Position numbers and translations under genes: made by a program | NCBI GenBank assembly: GCA_964582525.1 | Contig: CAZOSP010000069.1 | Coordinates: 1-21,485, forward strand | Reading direction: 5' to 3' | Length of the DNA stretch: 21,485 bases | DNA from: BB31 sp964582525 | Lineage (GTDB): Bacteria; Pseudomonadota; Gammaproteobacteria; Beggiatoales; Beggiatoaceae | Shown here: piece after piece, positions 1 to 7,511 of the stretch | Numbering within the stretch: the stretch's first letter is position 1 | How the letters are laid out: every line of letters begins with the position of its first letter | The notes under the pieces: generated by a model | Seen by the model: only the letters and a program-made list of their open reading frames with translations | What the model was told of the DNA's origin: nothing | Databases searched by the model: none

Positions 1-59
1 AGGCGGCGTGAAACGGCTGCGCCGTTTGGGCTAATCTGGAGATTAGCCCTCCCACCGCT
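1..59. repeat. Folded repeat-like element at window edge
   Basis: Two adjacent perfect hairpins are visible: AAACGGC (11–17) with GCCGTTT (21–27), loop TGC, and GGGCTAATCT (28–37) with AGATTAGCCC (40–49), loop GG. The flanks (about 1–10 and 50–59) can pair imperfectly, giving a three-way-junction shape. It may be an intergenic mobile repeat or the end of the upstream transcript. There is no U tract typical of a terminator. The element may continue to the left of the window. Confidence 0.5.
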
Positions 60-95
60 GGCTGATATTTTTACTGTCTGAGATCATTTTATTTC

Positions 96-1415
96 ATGTC
101 TAAACACTTAAAATCTCCTCGTTTGTTAGCGGTTCTGGCATTACAAGAAGTCCTGCAAGGCGGGCGCTCATTGTCTGATTGCCTGCCGCCCTTGCTGGCT
201 GAACTGTCTGATAGCCGCGATAAAGCCTTAGTGCAGGCGTTGGCTTATGGCTGTTTGCGGGTGCTGCCGCAGTTACAAGCGCTGCTTGAACTGTTGCTAA
301 ACACCCCGCTCAAAGCTAAAGATCAGGATGTACAGTGCTTGTTATATGTGGGCTTGTATCAGCAATTGGAGATGCGTATTCCCAACCACGCGGCGATTGG
401 CGCGACAGTGGAAGTCTGCCGCGAATTGCAAAAAGACTGGGCAACGCGCTTATGCAACGGCGTATTGCGCCATTTTCAACGCCAGCGCGAGAATTTGTTG
501 GCACAGGTGCAACAACAAGAGAGTGTGCGTTATTTACATCCTCAGTGGTGGCTCACCGCTTTACAGAAAGATTGGGCGCAGCATTGGCAGCAGATCGTGC
601 AGGCGAATAATCAAGCCGCGCCGCTGAGTGTGCGCGTGAATCTCCGCCACCACAGTCGCGAGGCGTATGCGCAGTTGTTGGCGGAGCAGGGCTTATCTTG
701 TCGTCTGCATCCTTATACACAAGCCGGCTTGGTGTTGCAGCAGGCGGTCGATGTGCAGCAGTTGCCGGGCTTTGCGCAAGGCTGGGTGTCGGTACAAGAT
801 AACGCTGCGCAACTGGCGGCGGAGTTGTTGCGTCCGTTGGCGGGACAACGGGTGTTGGATGCGTGCGCGGCACCCGGGGGCAAAACCGCGCATTTGCTGG
901 AAATGCAGGCGGATATTGATGTATGGGCGGTGGATGAGAGTGCGCCACGTTTGCAGCGGTTAGAAGAAAATTTGCAACGCTTAGACTTGAACGCAACAAT
1001 TTGTTGTGAAAATGCCGAAAACACGTCAAAATGGTGGGATGGTGAATATTTTGAGCGCATTTTGTTAGACCTACCCTGTTCTGCCAGTGGCGTGATTCGA
1101 CGACATCCGGATATTAAATATTTGCGTCGTCAGCAAGATTTGGACAGTCTTGCGCAGCGTCAACATCAGTTATTGAAAACCCTCTGGGCTTTACTGAAGC
1201 CGCAAGGCTTGCTGCTGTATGCGACTTGCTCGGTGTTCGCTAAGGAAAACGATCAACAGGTGCTTGCTTTTTTACAACAGCAAGCCGACGCTCAGGCGTT
1301 GGCTTTGTGTGTCGATTGGGGACATGCGAAAGCCATTGGACGACAAATTTTGCCGGGCGAGGAGCAAATGGATGGCTTTTATTACGCACTGTTACAAAAA
1401 ATCCCCCCTTCTTAG
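96..1415 (+). CDS. rsmB: 16S rRNA (cytosine(967)-C(5))-methyltransferase RsmB
   Basis: This enzyme transfers a methyl group from S-adenosylmethionine to C5 of cytosine 967 of 16S rRNA. The N-terminal ~140 residues look like the NusB-type RNA-binding domain of the family. The catalytic domain carries the SAM-binding motif DACAAPGGK (255–263), motif IV DLPCSASG (325–332) and motif VI ATCS (376–379). Cys378 is the expected nucleophile and Cys328 the helper cysteine. The length of 439 residues is normal for RsmB. The ATG at 96 has no strong Shine-Dalgarno sequence. The next gene starts inside the 3' end of this one, so the two are probably co-transcribed. The common upstream neighbour fmt is not visible in the 95 bases before it. 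Confidence 0.95.
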   Translation: MSKHLKSPRLLAVLALQEVLQGGRSLSDCLPPLLAELSDSRDKALVQALAYGCLRVLPQLQALLELLLNTPLKAKDQDVQCLLYVGLYQQLEMRIPNHAAIGATVEVCRELQKDWATRLCNGVLRHFQRQRENLLAQVQQQESVRYLHPQWWLTALQKDWAQHWQQIVQANNQAAPLSVRVNLRHHSREAYAQLLAEQGLSCRLHPYTQAGLVLQQAVDVQQLPGFAQGWVSVQDNAAQLAAELLRPLAGQRVLDACAAPGGKTAHLLEMQADIDVWAVDESAPRLQRLEENLQRLDLNATICCENAENTSKWWDGEYFERILLDLPCSASGVIRRHPDIKYLRRQQDLDSLAQRQHQLLKTLWALLKPQGLLLYATCSVFAKENDQQVLAFLQQQADAQALALCVDWGHAKAIGRQILPGEEQMDGFYYALLQKIPPS

Positions 1416-1968
1416 TGTTTTATCGGTCATCATGGTTTTGATGCTGTTCAGTCAGTCTTTGACACAGGCTTCGCCGCGTGGACATCTGGCAATCCGTTAT
1501 GCTCACACACAATTGCATGAGCAGGTGTTTCTGTTAAACGCTGATCTAGTATTTCAGCCGAGTGAAGAAAATATTGAGGCACTGCGCAATGCAGTCCCTT
1601 TGACCTTTGTGCTGGATATTGAAGTGTATCGAGAACGCCGTTTCCTGTGGGATGAGCAAGTCGCACACTTGCAACAGCGTTATCAACTGAAATATCACCC
1701 TTTGAGTGAACGTTATATTCTGACCTATCTGAATACCGGTATCCGCGATAATTTTCCAACCTTGCATCTTGCCTTGAATACCTTGAATAAATTGCGTAGC
1801 TTGCCGTTGTTGGATAAATCTTTGGTGCAAGCCAATAAAAATTATCAGGTGTATTTGCAAAGCTATTTAGATATTGAGGCGTTGCCCGCCCCGATGCGAG
1901 CAATGGCGTATTTTTCTCAGCGTTGGCGTTTGCTCAGTGAGGTGTATGAATGTCCTTTGCAGCCCTGA
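1372..1968 (+). CDS. DUF4390 family secreted protein
   Basis: The protein has 198 residues and belongs by context and sequence character to the DUF4390 family, whose function is unknown. Residues 1–33 form a signal peptide (KK, then a hydrophobic core, then SLTQA before the likely cut), so the rest should lie in the periplasm. The mature part is β-rich and mixed in charge, with no catalytic motif that I recognise. I chose the ATG at 1372 because GAGGAG (1359–1364) sits 7 nt upstream and because this start gives a clean signal peptide; longer readings run back inside rsmB. It overlaps rsmB by 44 bp and ntrY by 19 bp, which suggests translational coupling. DUF4390 genes commonly sit between rsmB and ntrY in beta- and gammaproteobacteria, so a role linked to NtrY sensing is plausible but only inferred. 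Confidence 0.85.
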   Translation: MAFITHCYKKSPLLSVLSVIMVLMLFSQSLTQASPRGHLAIRYAHTQLHEQVFLLNADLVFQPSEENIEALRNAVPLTFVLDIEVYRERRFLWDEQVAHLQQRYQLKYHPLSERYILTYLNTGIRDNFPTLHLALNTLNKLRSLPLLDKSLVQANKNYQVYLQSYLDIEALPAPMRAMAYFSQRWRLLSEVYECPLQP

Positions 1969-4151
1969 TGCGCCGCCACATCCGTTTAGGTTTGACCCTG
2001 CTGCTGCTGGTCACCTTGCTATTGTCATTGCTGATGATGACGCAAGTCTTGTCAGATTCTAGCCGTTATCAAAGCCTCTATTCGCCGCTGTTGCTGCTCA
2101 GTTCGCTGGGGTTAGGCGGTTTGATTATTCTCATCGGCATTAATATCAGCGATTTATTGATGCAGTTGCGGTATAAACGTGCTGGGGCGCGTTTGACCGT
2201 GCGCTTAGTCTTACTGTTCGCCTTGCTGGCGATTAGTCCTCTGATGATTATGTATTATTTTTCTTTGGAATTTCTGCATCAACGGCTGGATAACTGGTTT
2301 GATACGCAGGTCAATCAAACTTTAGACAGTGCTTTGCAATTAAGCCGTGCGTCTTTAAGTGCAAACCAGCGCAGTACGTTACAAAAAGCCCGCCATTTAG
2401 CCGGTCAATTAGAGACTTTAAGCGATACTTCTGCGTCCTTAGAATTAGAAAATTTACGGGTGCAGTTGCAACTCAATGAGGTGTTATTGCTGAAAGCCAA
2501 TGGCGAAATTATCGCCTATAGCAGTGCCGATATGACGCAATTATTGCCCAGAAATAAGCTGTCAGAAATCCTGCCGATGGACTTAAAACAAAGCTTGCAG
2601 CATGTTTCACTAGAGCCGCTGGGTGATAATCATCTGATTCAGGCGGTGGTCAAATATACCCCGCGTGCCGCCTTAAAATCACCGGAAAGCCGTTGGCTAG
2701 TGGCGCTTGAACCCATTCCCGCGCATCTTAACGATTTGGTCAATGATGTGCAGCAGCGGGCAGCCTTGTATTCGCAATCGACCTATTTGCGCCAATCCTT
2801 GAAAGTTAGCTTTACGTTGGTGCTGTCTTTGGTGATGTTATTGGGCTTGTTTGGCGCGACTTGGGCGGCTTTTTTTGCAGCACGACTGTTGGTGCGTCCG
2901 ATTCGCAATTTGGCGGACGGCACGCGAGCGGTGGCGGCGGGTGATTATGACCAACAACTGCCCTACAGCAATCTCGATGAATTGGGCTTTTTGGTGCAGT
3001 CTTTTAACGCCATGACACGCCGCATCCGTGAAGCACGCGATTTAGCCGAGCGTAGTCAGCAGATGGTGGATGCGCAATTAGCCTATTTAGAAATCGTGCT
3101 AGAACGCATGTCATCGGGTATTTTGTCTTTAGACGGTGCGCACCGTTTGCGCACCTGCAATGCAGCGGCGGGGAAAATTTTGGGAGTGGATTTAACCCCA
3201 CTCATGTATCAGCCGCTGTTGTCCGCTTGCGAGGGTTATCCCAGCCTGCAAGTGCTGTGTCAAGCCGTCGAGCCGCATTTGTTCAAAGGCGCCGGCGATT
3301 GGCAGGAGGAAGTGGTGTTTTTTAGTTCCAGCGGTCGTAAAGTGCTGAATTGTCGCGGTACACGCCTGCCTACGCTCGACGACACTGGCAAGGGGCATGT
3401 GATTGTATTTGATGACGTGACGCGCTTGCTGCAAGTACAGCGCGAAGCGGCATGGAGCGAAGTGGCGCGGCGTTTGGCGCACGAAATCAAAAATCCGCTG
3501 ACCCCCATTCGTTTGTCAGCCGAGCGTTTGCGGCATAAATATCTGCCCTCATTTCCCGACAAAGAAGCGCGTACCCTAGACCGCATGACCCACACCATTA
3601 TTGCGCAAGTAGAAGCAATGAAAGACATGCTGGATAATTTTTCCAATTATGCCCGCACCCCTGAAATCAGCTTAAAACCCTTACAACTGAATACGGTGTT
3701 AAACGAAGTGTTAGACTTGTATGTCTCTTCGGGCGCACGTATTGAACGTCATTTGCAAGCTGACTTGCCGATGATAGAAGCCGATGTCAACCGCTTGCGT
3801 CAGGTGTTCACCAATGTCATCAAAAATGCCCTAGAAGCCCACAATGACAATCCACTGGTGTCTATTTTTACCCGTTATGAATCCGATGAACACCTGCAAT
3901 ATGTGGAAATACGCATCAGCGATAATGGACCCGGCATCCCTACCAACATGCTGGATCATATTTTTGAGCCTTATGTCACCACCAAAGTCAAAGGCAGCGG
4001 TTTAGGATTAGCGATTGTGAAAAAAATTGTCGAAGAACATGGCGGCATGATTTATTTAGAAAATAATCAACAGAGCGCGGGTTGTACTGTCTCTATTCGC
4101 CTGCCTTGCTTACCCTTAAATGTAACCAACCCAATAGCCAAAGCTATTTAA
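1950..4151 (+). CDS. ntrY: NtrY-type membrane sensor histidine kinase
   Basis: This is a 733-residue inner-membrane kinase. Hydrophobic segments lie at about 12–32, 46–66, 83–104 and 285–310, with a ~180-residue extracytoplasmic region before the last one. A HAMP linker follows (about 311–365), then a PAS domain (about 375–490). The HisKA motif is ARRLAHEIKNPLTPIRLSAE with phospho-accepting His511. The ATPase domain shows the N box VIKNALEAHND (623–633), G1 box DNGPGIP (658–664) and G2 box GSGLGLAIV (682–690). This order is the standard NtrY layout. The kinase should phosphorylate the NtrX response regulator encoded just downstream; the family is tied to nitrogen, redox or envelope control depending on species. 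The ATG at 1950 has GAGG 7 nt upstream and overlaps the DUF4390 gene by 19 bp. Confidence 0.93.
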   Translation: MSFAALMRRHIRLGLTLLLLVTLLLSLLMMTQVLSDSSRYQSLYSPLLLLSSLGLGGLIILIGINISDLLMQLRYKRAGARLTVRLVLLFALLAISPLMIMYYFSLEFLHQRLDNWFDTQVNQTLDSALQLSRASLSANQRSTLQKARHLAGQLETLSDTSASLELENLRVQLQLNEVLLLKANGEIIAYSSADMTQLLPRNKLSEILPMDLKQSLQHVSLEPLGDNHLIQAVVKYTPRAALKSPESRWLVALEPIPAHLNDLVNDVQQRAALYSQSTYLRQSLKVSFTLVLSLVMLLGLFGATWAAFFAARLLVRPIRNLADGTRAVAAGDYDQQLPYSNLDELGFLVQSFNAMTRRIREARDLAERSQQMVDAQLAYLEIVLERMSSGILSLDGAHRLRTCNAAAGKILGVDLTPLMYQPLLSACEGYPSLQVLCQAVEPHLFKGAGDWQEEVVFFSSSGRKVLNCRGTRLPTLDDTGKGHVIVFDDVTRLLQVQREAAWSEVARRLAHEIKNPLTPIRLSAERLRHKYLPSFPDKEARTLDRMTHTIIAQVEAMKDMLDNFSNYARTPEISLKPLQLNTVLNEVLDLYVSSGARIERHLQADLPMIEADVNRLRQVFTNVIKNALEAHNDNPLVSIFTRYESDEHLQYVEIRISDNGPGIPTNMLDHIFEPYVTTKVKGSGLGLAIVKKIVEEHGGMIYLENNQQSAGCTVSIRLPCLPLNVTNPIAKAI

Positions 4152-4170
4152 TGCCATAACTATTTCACCT

Positions 4171-4203
4171 AAACCTTCTAGGTTTTAAAAACCTAGAAGG
4201 TTT
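4171..4203. repeat. Perfect 16-bp palindrome, copy 1 (CCTTCTAGG family)
   Basis: The arms AAACCTTCTAGGTTTT (4171–4186) and AAAACCTAGAAGGTTT (4188–4203) are exact reverse complements around one A. A nearly identical copy lies at 7388–7420. It sits in the 110-bp gap between ntrY and ntrX and could attenuate read-through. A weak TATAAC (4240–4245) downstream might give ntrX its own promoter. Confidence 0.85.
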
Positions 4204-4261
4204 GAGACCCCCGAGATTCAGGTTTCAGGTAGAGCGTGGTATAACACCAGAGAAATAAAAC

Positions 4262-5617
4262 ATGATGAGCGCACATATACTTGTTGTTGATGATGAACCT
4301 GATATTTGTACGTTATTACAAGAAATCCTTGAGGATGAGGATTTTAGCGTCAGCCTTGCAGCCAATGGCAGGCAGGCGCGGAGCTTACGTCAAGAAAAAC
4401 GTCCCGACCTGATTCTGCTCGACATCTGGATGCCCGATATAGATGGCATCACGCTGCTCAAAGAATGGATGCAAACCGGACTGTTTGACACCCCGGTTAT
4501 CGTCATGTCCGGACACGGCACGGTAGAAACTGCGGTAGAAGCCACCCGCTTAGGTGCCTATGACTTTATCGAAAAACCCATAGCCCTGTCCAAACTGCTC
4601 ATCACCATACGCCGCGCCTTAGAAATGGTCACGCTAAAGCGCGAAAACAGCGGATTACGCCACAACATCGAAACCAGCGAACCGCTTGGACACAGCGAAG
4701 CCATCAACGCCCTGCGCGAACAAGTGAAACGCATGGTGCATCATGACGCATCAGCCTTAATTATCGGCGAACCCGGCAGCGGACGTTCTCTCTTTGCACA
4801 CTATTTACACCGCCACAGCCCGCGCCGTGACGGCGGATTTATCGAAGTGCGCGTAGTCGGCATGAGTCCCGAAAATCAAGCCATAGAATTGTTTGGTAGC
4901 GAGGGCAGCGATACCGCAGCCCGCCTACAGCAAGCCGATGGAGGCACATTATTTATAAAAGACATTGCCGATTTAGACAACGCCGTACAAGCGCGCCTAC
5001 TCAGCAGCCTCGAAAATCACGCCTTCGTGCGCAATGGCGGCATACAAGCCACCCCCATAGACGTGCGAATCATTGCCGCCACCGCATACAATTTAGAACA
5101 AGCCGTCAGCAGCACGCGCCTACGCCAAGACCTATACTATTATCTAAATGTCGTACCGCTGCACATACCGCCCTTACGCGAACACTGCGAAGACGTGCCG
5201 GAATTATTAGAATATTACGTCAACTTGTTTGTTAGCCAAGAAAATCTACCCTATCGGCGTTTCACTGTTGCTGCGCAAAATCGCCTACGCAATTATCATT
5301 GGCCTGGCAATGTGCGAGAATTAAAAAATCTAGTGCAACGCTTATTGATACTCGGAAGTAGCGCAGAAATACAGGCAGACGAAGTTGAACCAACGCTGAA
5401 CACGCAACAGCGCAGCGTATCAACCAACAATATGCCGATTTTTGATTTACCCTTACGTGAAGCACGCGAACAATTTGAACGCGCCTATTTAGAACATCAG
5501 CTACAAGAAGCCAGCGGCAATGTCAGCAAAGTAGCCCACCGCGTAGGATTAGAACGCACTCATCTGTACCGCAAACTACGCGCATTAGACATTGATCCAA
5601 AACAAACTAAAAAATAG
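4262..5617 (+). CDS. ntrX: NtrX-type response regulator with degenerate AAA+ ATPase sites
   Basis: The 451-residue protein has a receiver domain (acidic pair Asp10/Asp11, phospho-Asp54, Ser83, Lys105), a central AAA+ domain (about 140–370) and a C-terminal Fis-type helix-turn-helix (about 403–445). It should bind DNA after phosphorylation by NtrY. The AAA+ domain is unusual. Walker A reads GEPGSGRS (169–176), with Arg175 in place of the ATP-binding Lys. Walker B reads LFIKD (230–234) instead of the usual LF-L-DE. The sigma-54 contact loop GAFTGA is absent, replaced by GSEGSD (212–217). Loss of GAFTGA is known in NtrX proteins; loss of both Walker signatures suggests it does not hydrolyse ATP (inference). 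Two ATGs, at 4262 and 4265, are possible starts, with only weak Shine-Dalgarno matches. Confidence 0.9.
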   Translation: MMSAHILVVDDEPDICTLLQEILEDEDFSVSLAANGRQARSLRQEKRPDLILLDIWMPDIDGITLLKEWMQTGLFDTPVIVMSGHGTVETAVEATRLGAYDFIEKPIALSKLLITIRRALEMVTLKRENSGLRHNIETSEPLGHSEAINALREQVKRMVHHDASALIIGEPGSGRSLFAHYLHRHSPRRDGGFIEVRVVGMSPENQAIELFGSEGSDTAARLQQADGGTLFIKDIADLDNAVQARLLSSLENHAFVRNGGIQATPIDVRIIAATAYNLEQAVSSTRLRQDLYYYLNVVPLHIPPLREHCEDVPELLEYYVNLFVSQENLPYRRFTVAAQNRLRNYHWPGNVRELKNLVQRLLILGSSAEIQADEVEPTLNTQQRSVSTNNMPIFDLPLREAREQFERAYLEHQLQEASGNVSKVAHRVGLERTHLYRKLRALDIDPKQTKK

Positions 5618-5628
5618 AGGACAACAAG

Positions 5629-6375
5629 ATGAGTTTTAGTGTCACTTTAATGAAGCAAATGGAAACCGTAGAACCACAACTAAAAACCGTATTGTGGACA
5701 ATTTTAGAAGAAATTGAACAGCACCGCGAAGCGGCTGTCACCAAAAGCGAGTTCATGGAACTGCGTGATCTTGTCAAAGAATTGGCTGTCGCGCAAAAAA
5801 GCCTGGGGCAGAAAGTTGAGCTATTAATTGAAGCGCAAACTGGGACGCAGAAATCGCTTTTTGAAATGCAGCAAGTGATCATTGAAATGCAGCACGCGCA
5901 AACTGAGATGCAGAAATCGCTCATTGAAATCAAGCAAGAGCAGATTAAAATGCAGAAAGAGATTGCCGAATTAACACGACATAGCAGAATAACCCGTCAG
6001 CAAATAGGCGGATTAGCACGTAGCGTATCTTACGCCCTAGAAAACGAAGCCTATCGCGCCTTGCCGCTTTACTTGCAAGATAATTACGGGATTCGCATTG
6101 AAAAACGCTTTATTCGCACCAGCATTGGCGAATTAGAAATCAATCTATTTGCTCATGCGCAAAAAGACGACAAAGAAGTCTTGGTCGTTGGCGAATCAGT
6201 GTTGCGTTTAGACGACATTTCCAAACTATTACAAGTGCGGGAGCAAATTAAAGCACTTAAAGAATGCCATGAGTTGCCCATAATTCCAGTCATCATTACA
6301 CACTTTGCGCATCCCGGCATACAACACCAAGCTGAAAGCGAAGGCATCCTTGTGATCCAGAGTTTTGAGTGGTGA
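5629..6375 (+). CDS. Coiled-coil protein with degenerate PD-(D/E)XK-like domain (DUF3782-like)
   Basis: The protein has 248 residues. Residues ~45–120 form a long coiled coil rich in Gln, Met, Glu and Lys. Within it a 21-residue unit is repeated directly (69–89 and 90–110), matching a 43-bp DNA stretch repeated at 5833–5875 and 5896–5938. The C-terminal part (~130–248) resembles the nuclease-like fold of DUF3782 proteins, common in filamentous sulfur bacteria and cyanobacteria. The expected catalytic pattern (an ID after the second strand, then ExK) reads GELEIN (Asn172) and VVGES, so the Asp and Lys are missing and nuclease activity is doubtful. The ATG at 5629 has GAGGA (5617–5621) 7 nt upstream, overlapping the ntrX stop, so it is probably translated with ntrX. 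Its role is unknown; the family assignment is by resemblance. Confidence 0.7.
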   Translation: MSFSVTLMKQMETVEPQLKTVLWTILEEIEQHREAAVTKSEFMELRDLVKELAVAQKSLGQKVELLIEAQTGTQKSLFEMQQVIIEMQHAQTEMQKSLIEIKQEQIKMQKEIAELTRHSRITRQQIGGLARSVSYALENEAYRALPLYLQDNYGIRIEKRFIRTSIGELEINLFAHAQKDDKEVLVVGESVLRLDDISKLLQVREQIKALKECHELPIIPVIITHFAHPGIQHQAESEGILVIQSFEW

Positions 6376-6390
6376 TAAAAGTTTGTAGGG

Positions 6391-6463
6391 TGCGCGACAT
6401 CTTTTCGTCGCGCACGCGGGATGATGGCAGGTTTTTTCGTTGCGCACGCACGATGATGGCAGG
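6391..6463. repeat. REP-like stem-loop with two tandem 32-bp units
   Basis: TGCGCGAC (6391–6398) and GTCGCGCA (6407–6414) form a perfect 8-bp stem with loop ATCTTTTC. From 6399 a 32-bp unit is repeated in tandem (6399–6430 and 6431–6462) with five differences. A third, altered copy lies at 7440–7475. The element lies between the DUF3782-like gene and the amidotransferase gene. I see no gene in 6376–6543. Confidence 0.7.
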
Positions 6464-6543
6464 CTGCCGAGCATTCGCGTTCGCGCCACAAAAAGACCTG
6501 GCGCAAACCCTACTTGCCTGCCTAGTCACCAGCGACAGCAACA

Positions 6544-7380
6544 ATGTGTGAACTCTTCGCCATGTCCAGCTTGCATCCGGCAACAGCGACTTTTTCTTTA
6601 CATGAGTTTGCCCGTCACGGCGGCTTAACCGCACCGCACCGTGATGGCTGGGGCGTAGCCTTTTATCAAGGCACAGATGCGTACTTAGCACGCGAACCGG
6701 GGGCGGCGTGCCAAAGTGCCAATTTGCGCTTTTTAGAGATGCAGAAAATGCGCAGCCCCTTGATTCTTGCTCACATTCGTCAAGCCACGCTGGGCGCAAG
6801 GCAGCTATGTAACACGCAGCCATTCAGCCGTGAACTCGGCGGACGTATGCATCTGTTCGCGCATAACGGCGATTTGCCCGCGTTAATTAACCATCCCACC
6901 GCGCCGCTCGGCTTTTATCGTCCACTCGGCGAAACCGATTCCGAATACGCCTTTTGTTTTTTGCTCGGCTTATTGCAGCACATCTGGCAAGCTGCTCAAC
7001 CGCCCGCTTTGGCAGTGCGGCTTGCCGTCGTACAACAATTTGCCCACGCACTGCTTCCTTTTGGTTCCGCCAATTTTCTTTATTCTGATAGCGAATATCT
7101 GTTTGCGCACGGACACAAACGCACACAGCCATTAAGCGGAGAAATCAAACCCCCCGGTTTATTTACGCTAGAACGCTTTTGCCTCCCGCACCACACCCCT
7201 AGCAGACCGATACAGATAAAAAAGTTTCAAGGTTTAGCGTTGCGTTTTTCGGCATACATACAACGGGTGCAGTTAATCGCCAGCGTGCCACTCAGCAGCG
7301 AAAATTGGCAACCGCTAGATGAAGGCGAAATTTTATTGATTCAACAAGGACAGATTGTGCAGCGGGTTAATGCCTTGTAA
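6544..7380 (+). CDS. Class II glutamine amidotransferase (YafJ-like)
   Basis: This 278-residue protein is an N-terminal-nucleophile hydrolase of the GATase type 2 family, which frees ammonia from glutamine. Cys2 follows the initiator Met (MCELFAMS), as needed for the nucleophile after Met removal, and this fixes the start at 6544. Other family marks are HRDGWGVAFY (32–41), AHIRQAT (76–82), AHNGDL (106–111) and ETDSEYAF (130–137). The protein is close in length to stand-alone amidotransferases such as YafJ/EgtC-like proteins and carries no acceptor domain, so its partner or substrate is unknown. No clear Shine-Dalgarno sequence precedes it. It converges on manC across a gap full of repeats. 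Confidence 0.88.
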   Translation: MCELFAMSSLHPATATFSLHEFARHGGLTAPHRDGWGVAFYQGTDAYLAREPGAACQSANLRFLEMQKMRSPLILAHIRQATLGARQLCNTQPFSRELGGRMHLFAHNGDLPALINHPTAPLGFYRPLGETDSEYAFCFLLGLLQHIWQAAQPPALAVRLAVVQQFAHALLPFGSANFLYSDSEYLFAHGHKRTQPLSGEIKPPGLFTLERFCLPHHTPSRPIQIKKFQGLALRFSAYIQRVQLIASVPLSSENWQPLDEGEILLIQQGQIVQRVNAL

Positions 7381-7387
7381 AAGCCTC

Positions 7388-7420
7388 AAACCTTCTAGGT
7401 TTTTAAAACCTAGAAGGTTT
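7388..7420. repeat. Perfect 16-bp palindrome, copy 2 (CCTTCTAGG family)
   Basis: The arms AAACCTTCTAGGTTTT (7388–7403) and AAAACCTAGAAGGTTT (7405–7420) are exact reverse complements around one T. They match the copy at 4171–4203 except for the central base. The element begins 7 bp after the amidotransferase stop codon, between converging genes, and could act as a two-way transcription stop. Confidence 0.85.
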
Positions 7421-7439
7421 AGGTGTAGTGTGCTTCGAC

Positions 7440-7475
7440 ATCTTTTCGTCGCGCACGCGGCGGGATGATGACAGG
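7440..7475. repeat. REP-like repeat, third degenerate copy
   Basis: The segment from ATCTTTTCGTCGCGCACGCG to GATGATGACAGG matches the 32-bp unit at 6399–6430 with a 3-bp insertion and one further change. The upstream arm of the stem is damaged (CTTCGAC in place of GCGCGAC), leaving only CGAC/GTCG able to pair. Confidence 0.65.
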
Positions 7476-7478
7476 TTC

Positions 7479-7506
7479 ACTAATCACTAATCACTAATCA
7501 CTAATC
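7479..7506. repeat. Heptamer array, four perfect ACTAATC units
   Basis: Four exact copies of ACTAATC follow each other and end 5 bp from the manC stop codon, in a gap between converging genes. The same heptamer forms a longer array at 13666–13714, in the same kind of position. Confidence 0.95.
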
Positions 7507-7511
7507 ACCAT

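Noticed and set aside
553..1029. Long open frame on the minus strand inside rsmB
   Set aside because: It lies wholly within a clearly recognised gene, is rich in Pro, Ala and Thr without any known motif, and has no ribosome binding site of note.
6296..6823. Minus-strand open frame of 175 codons over the repeat region
   Set aside because: It covers repeat DNA and the ends of two well-supported plus-strand genes and shows no family motif.
7479..7506. CRISPR array
   Set aside because: The unit is 7 bp with no spacers, and no cas gene is present; it is a simple tandem repeat.
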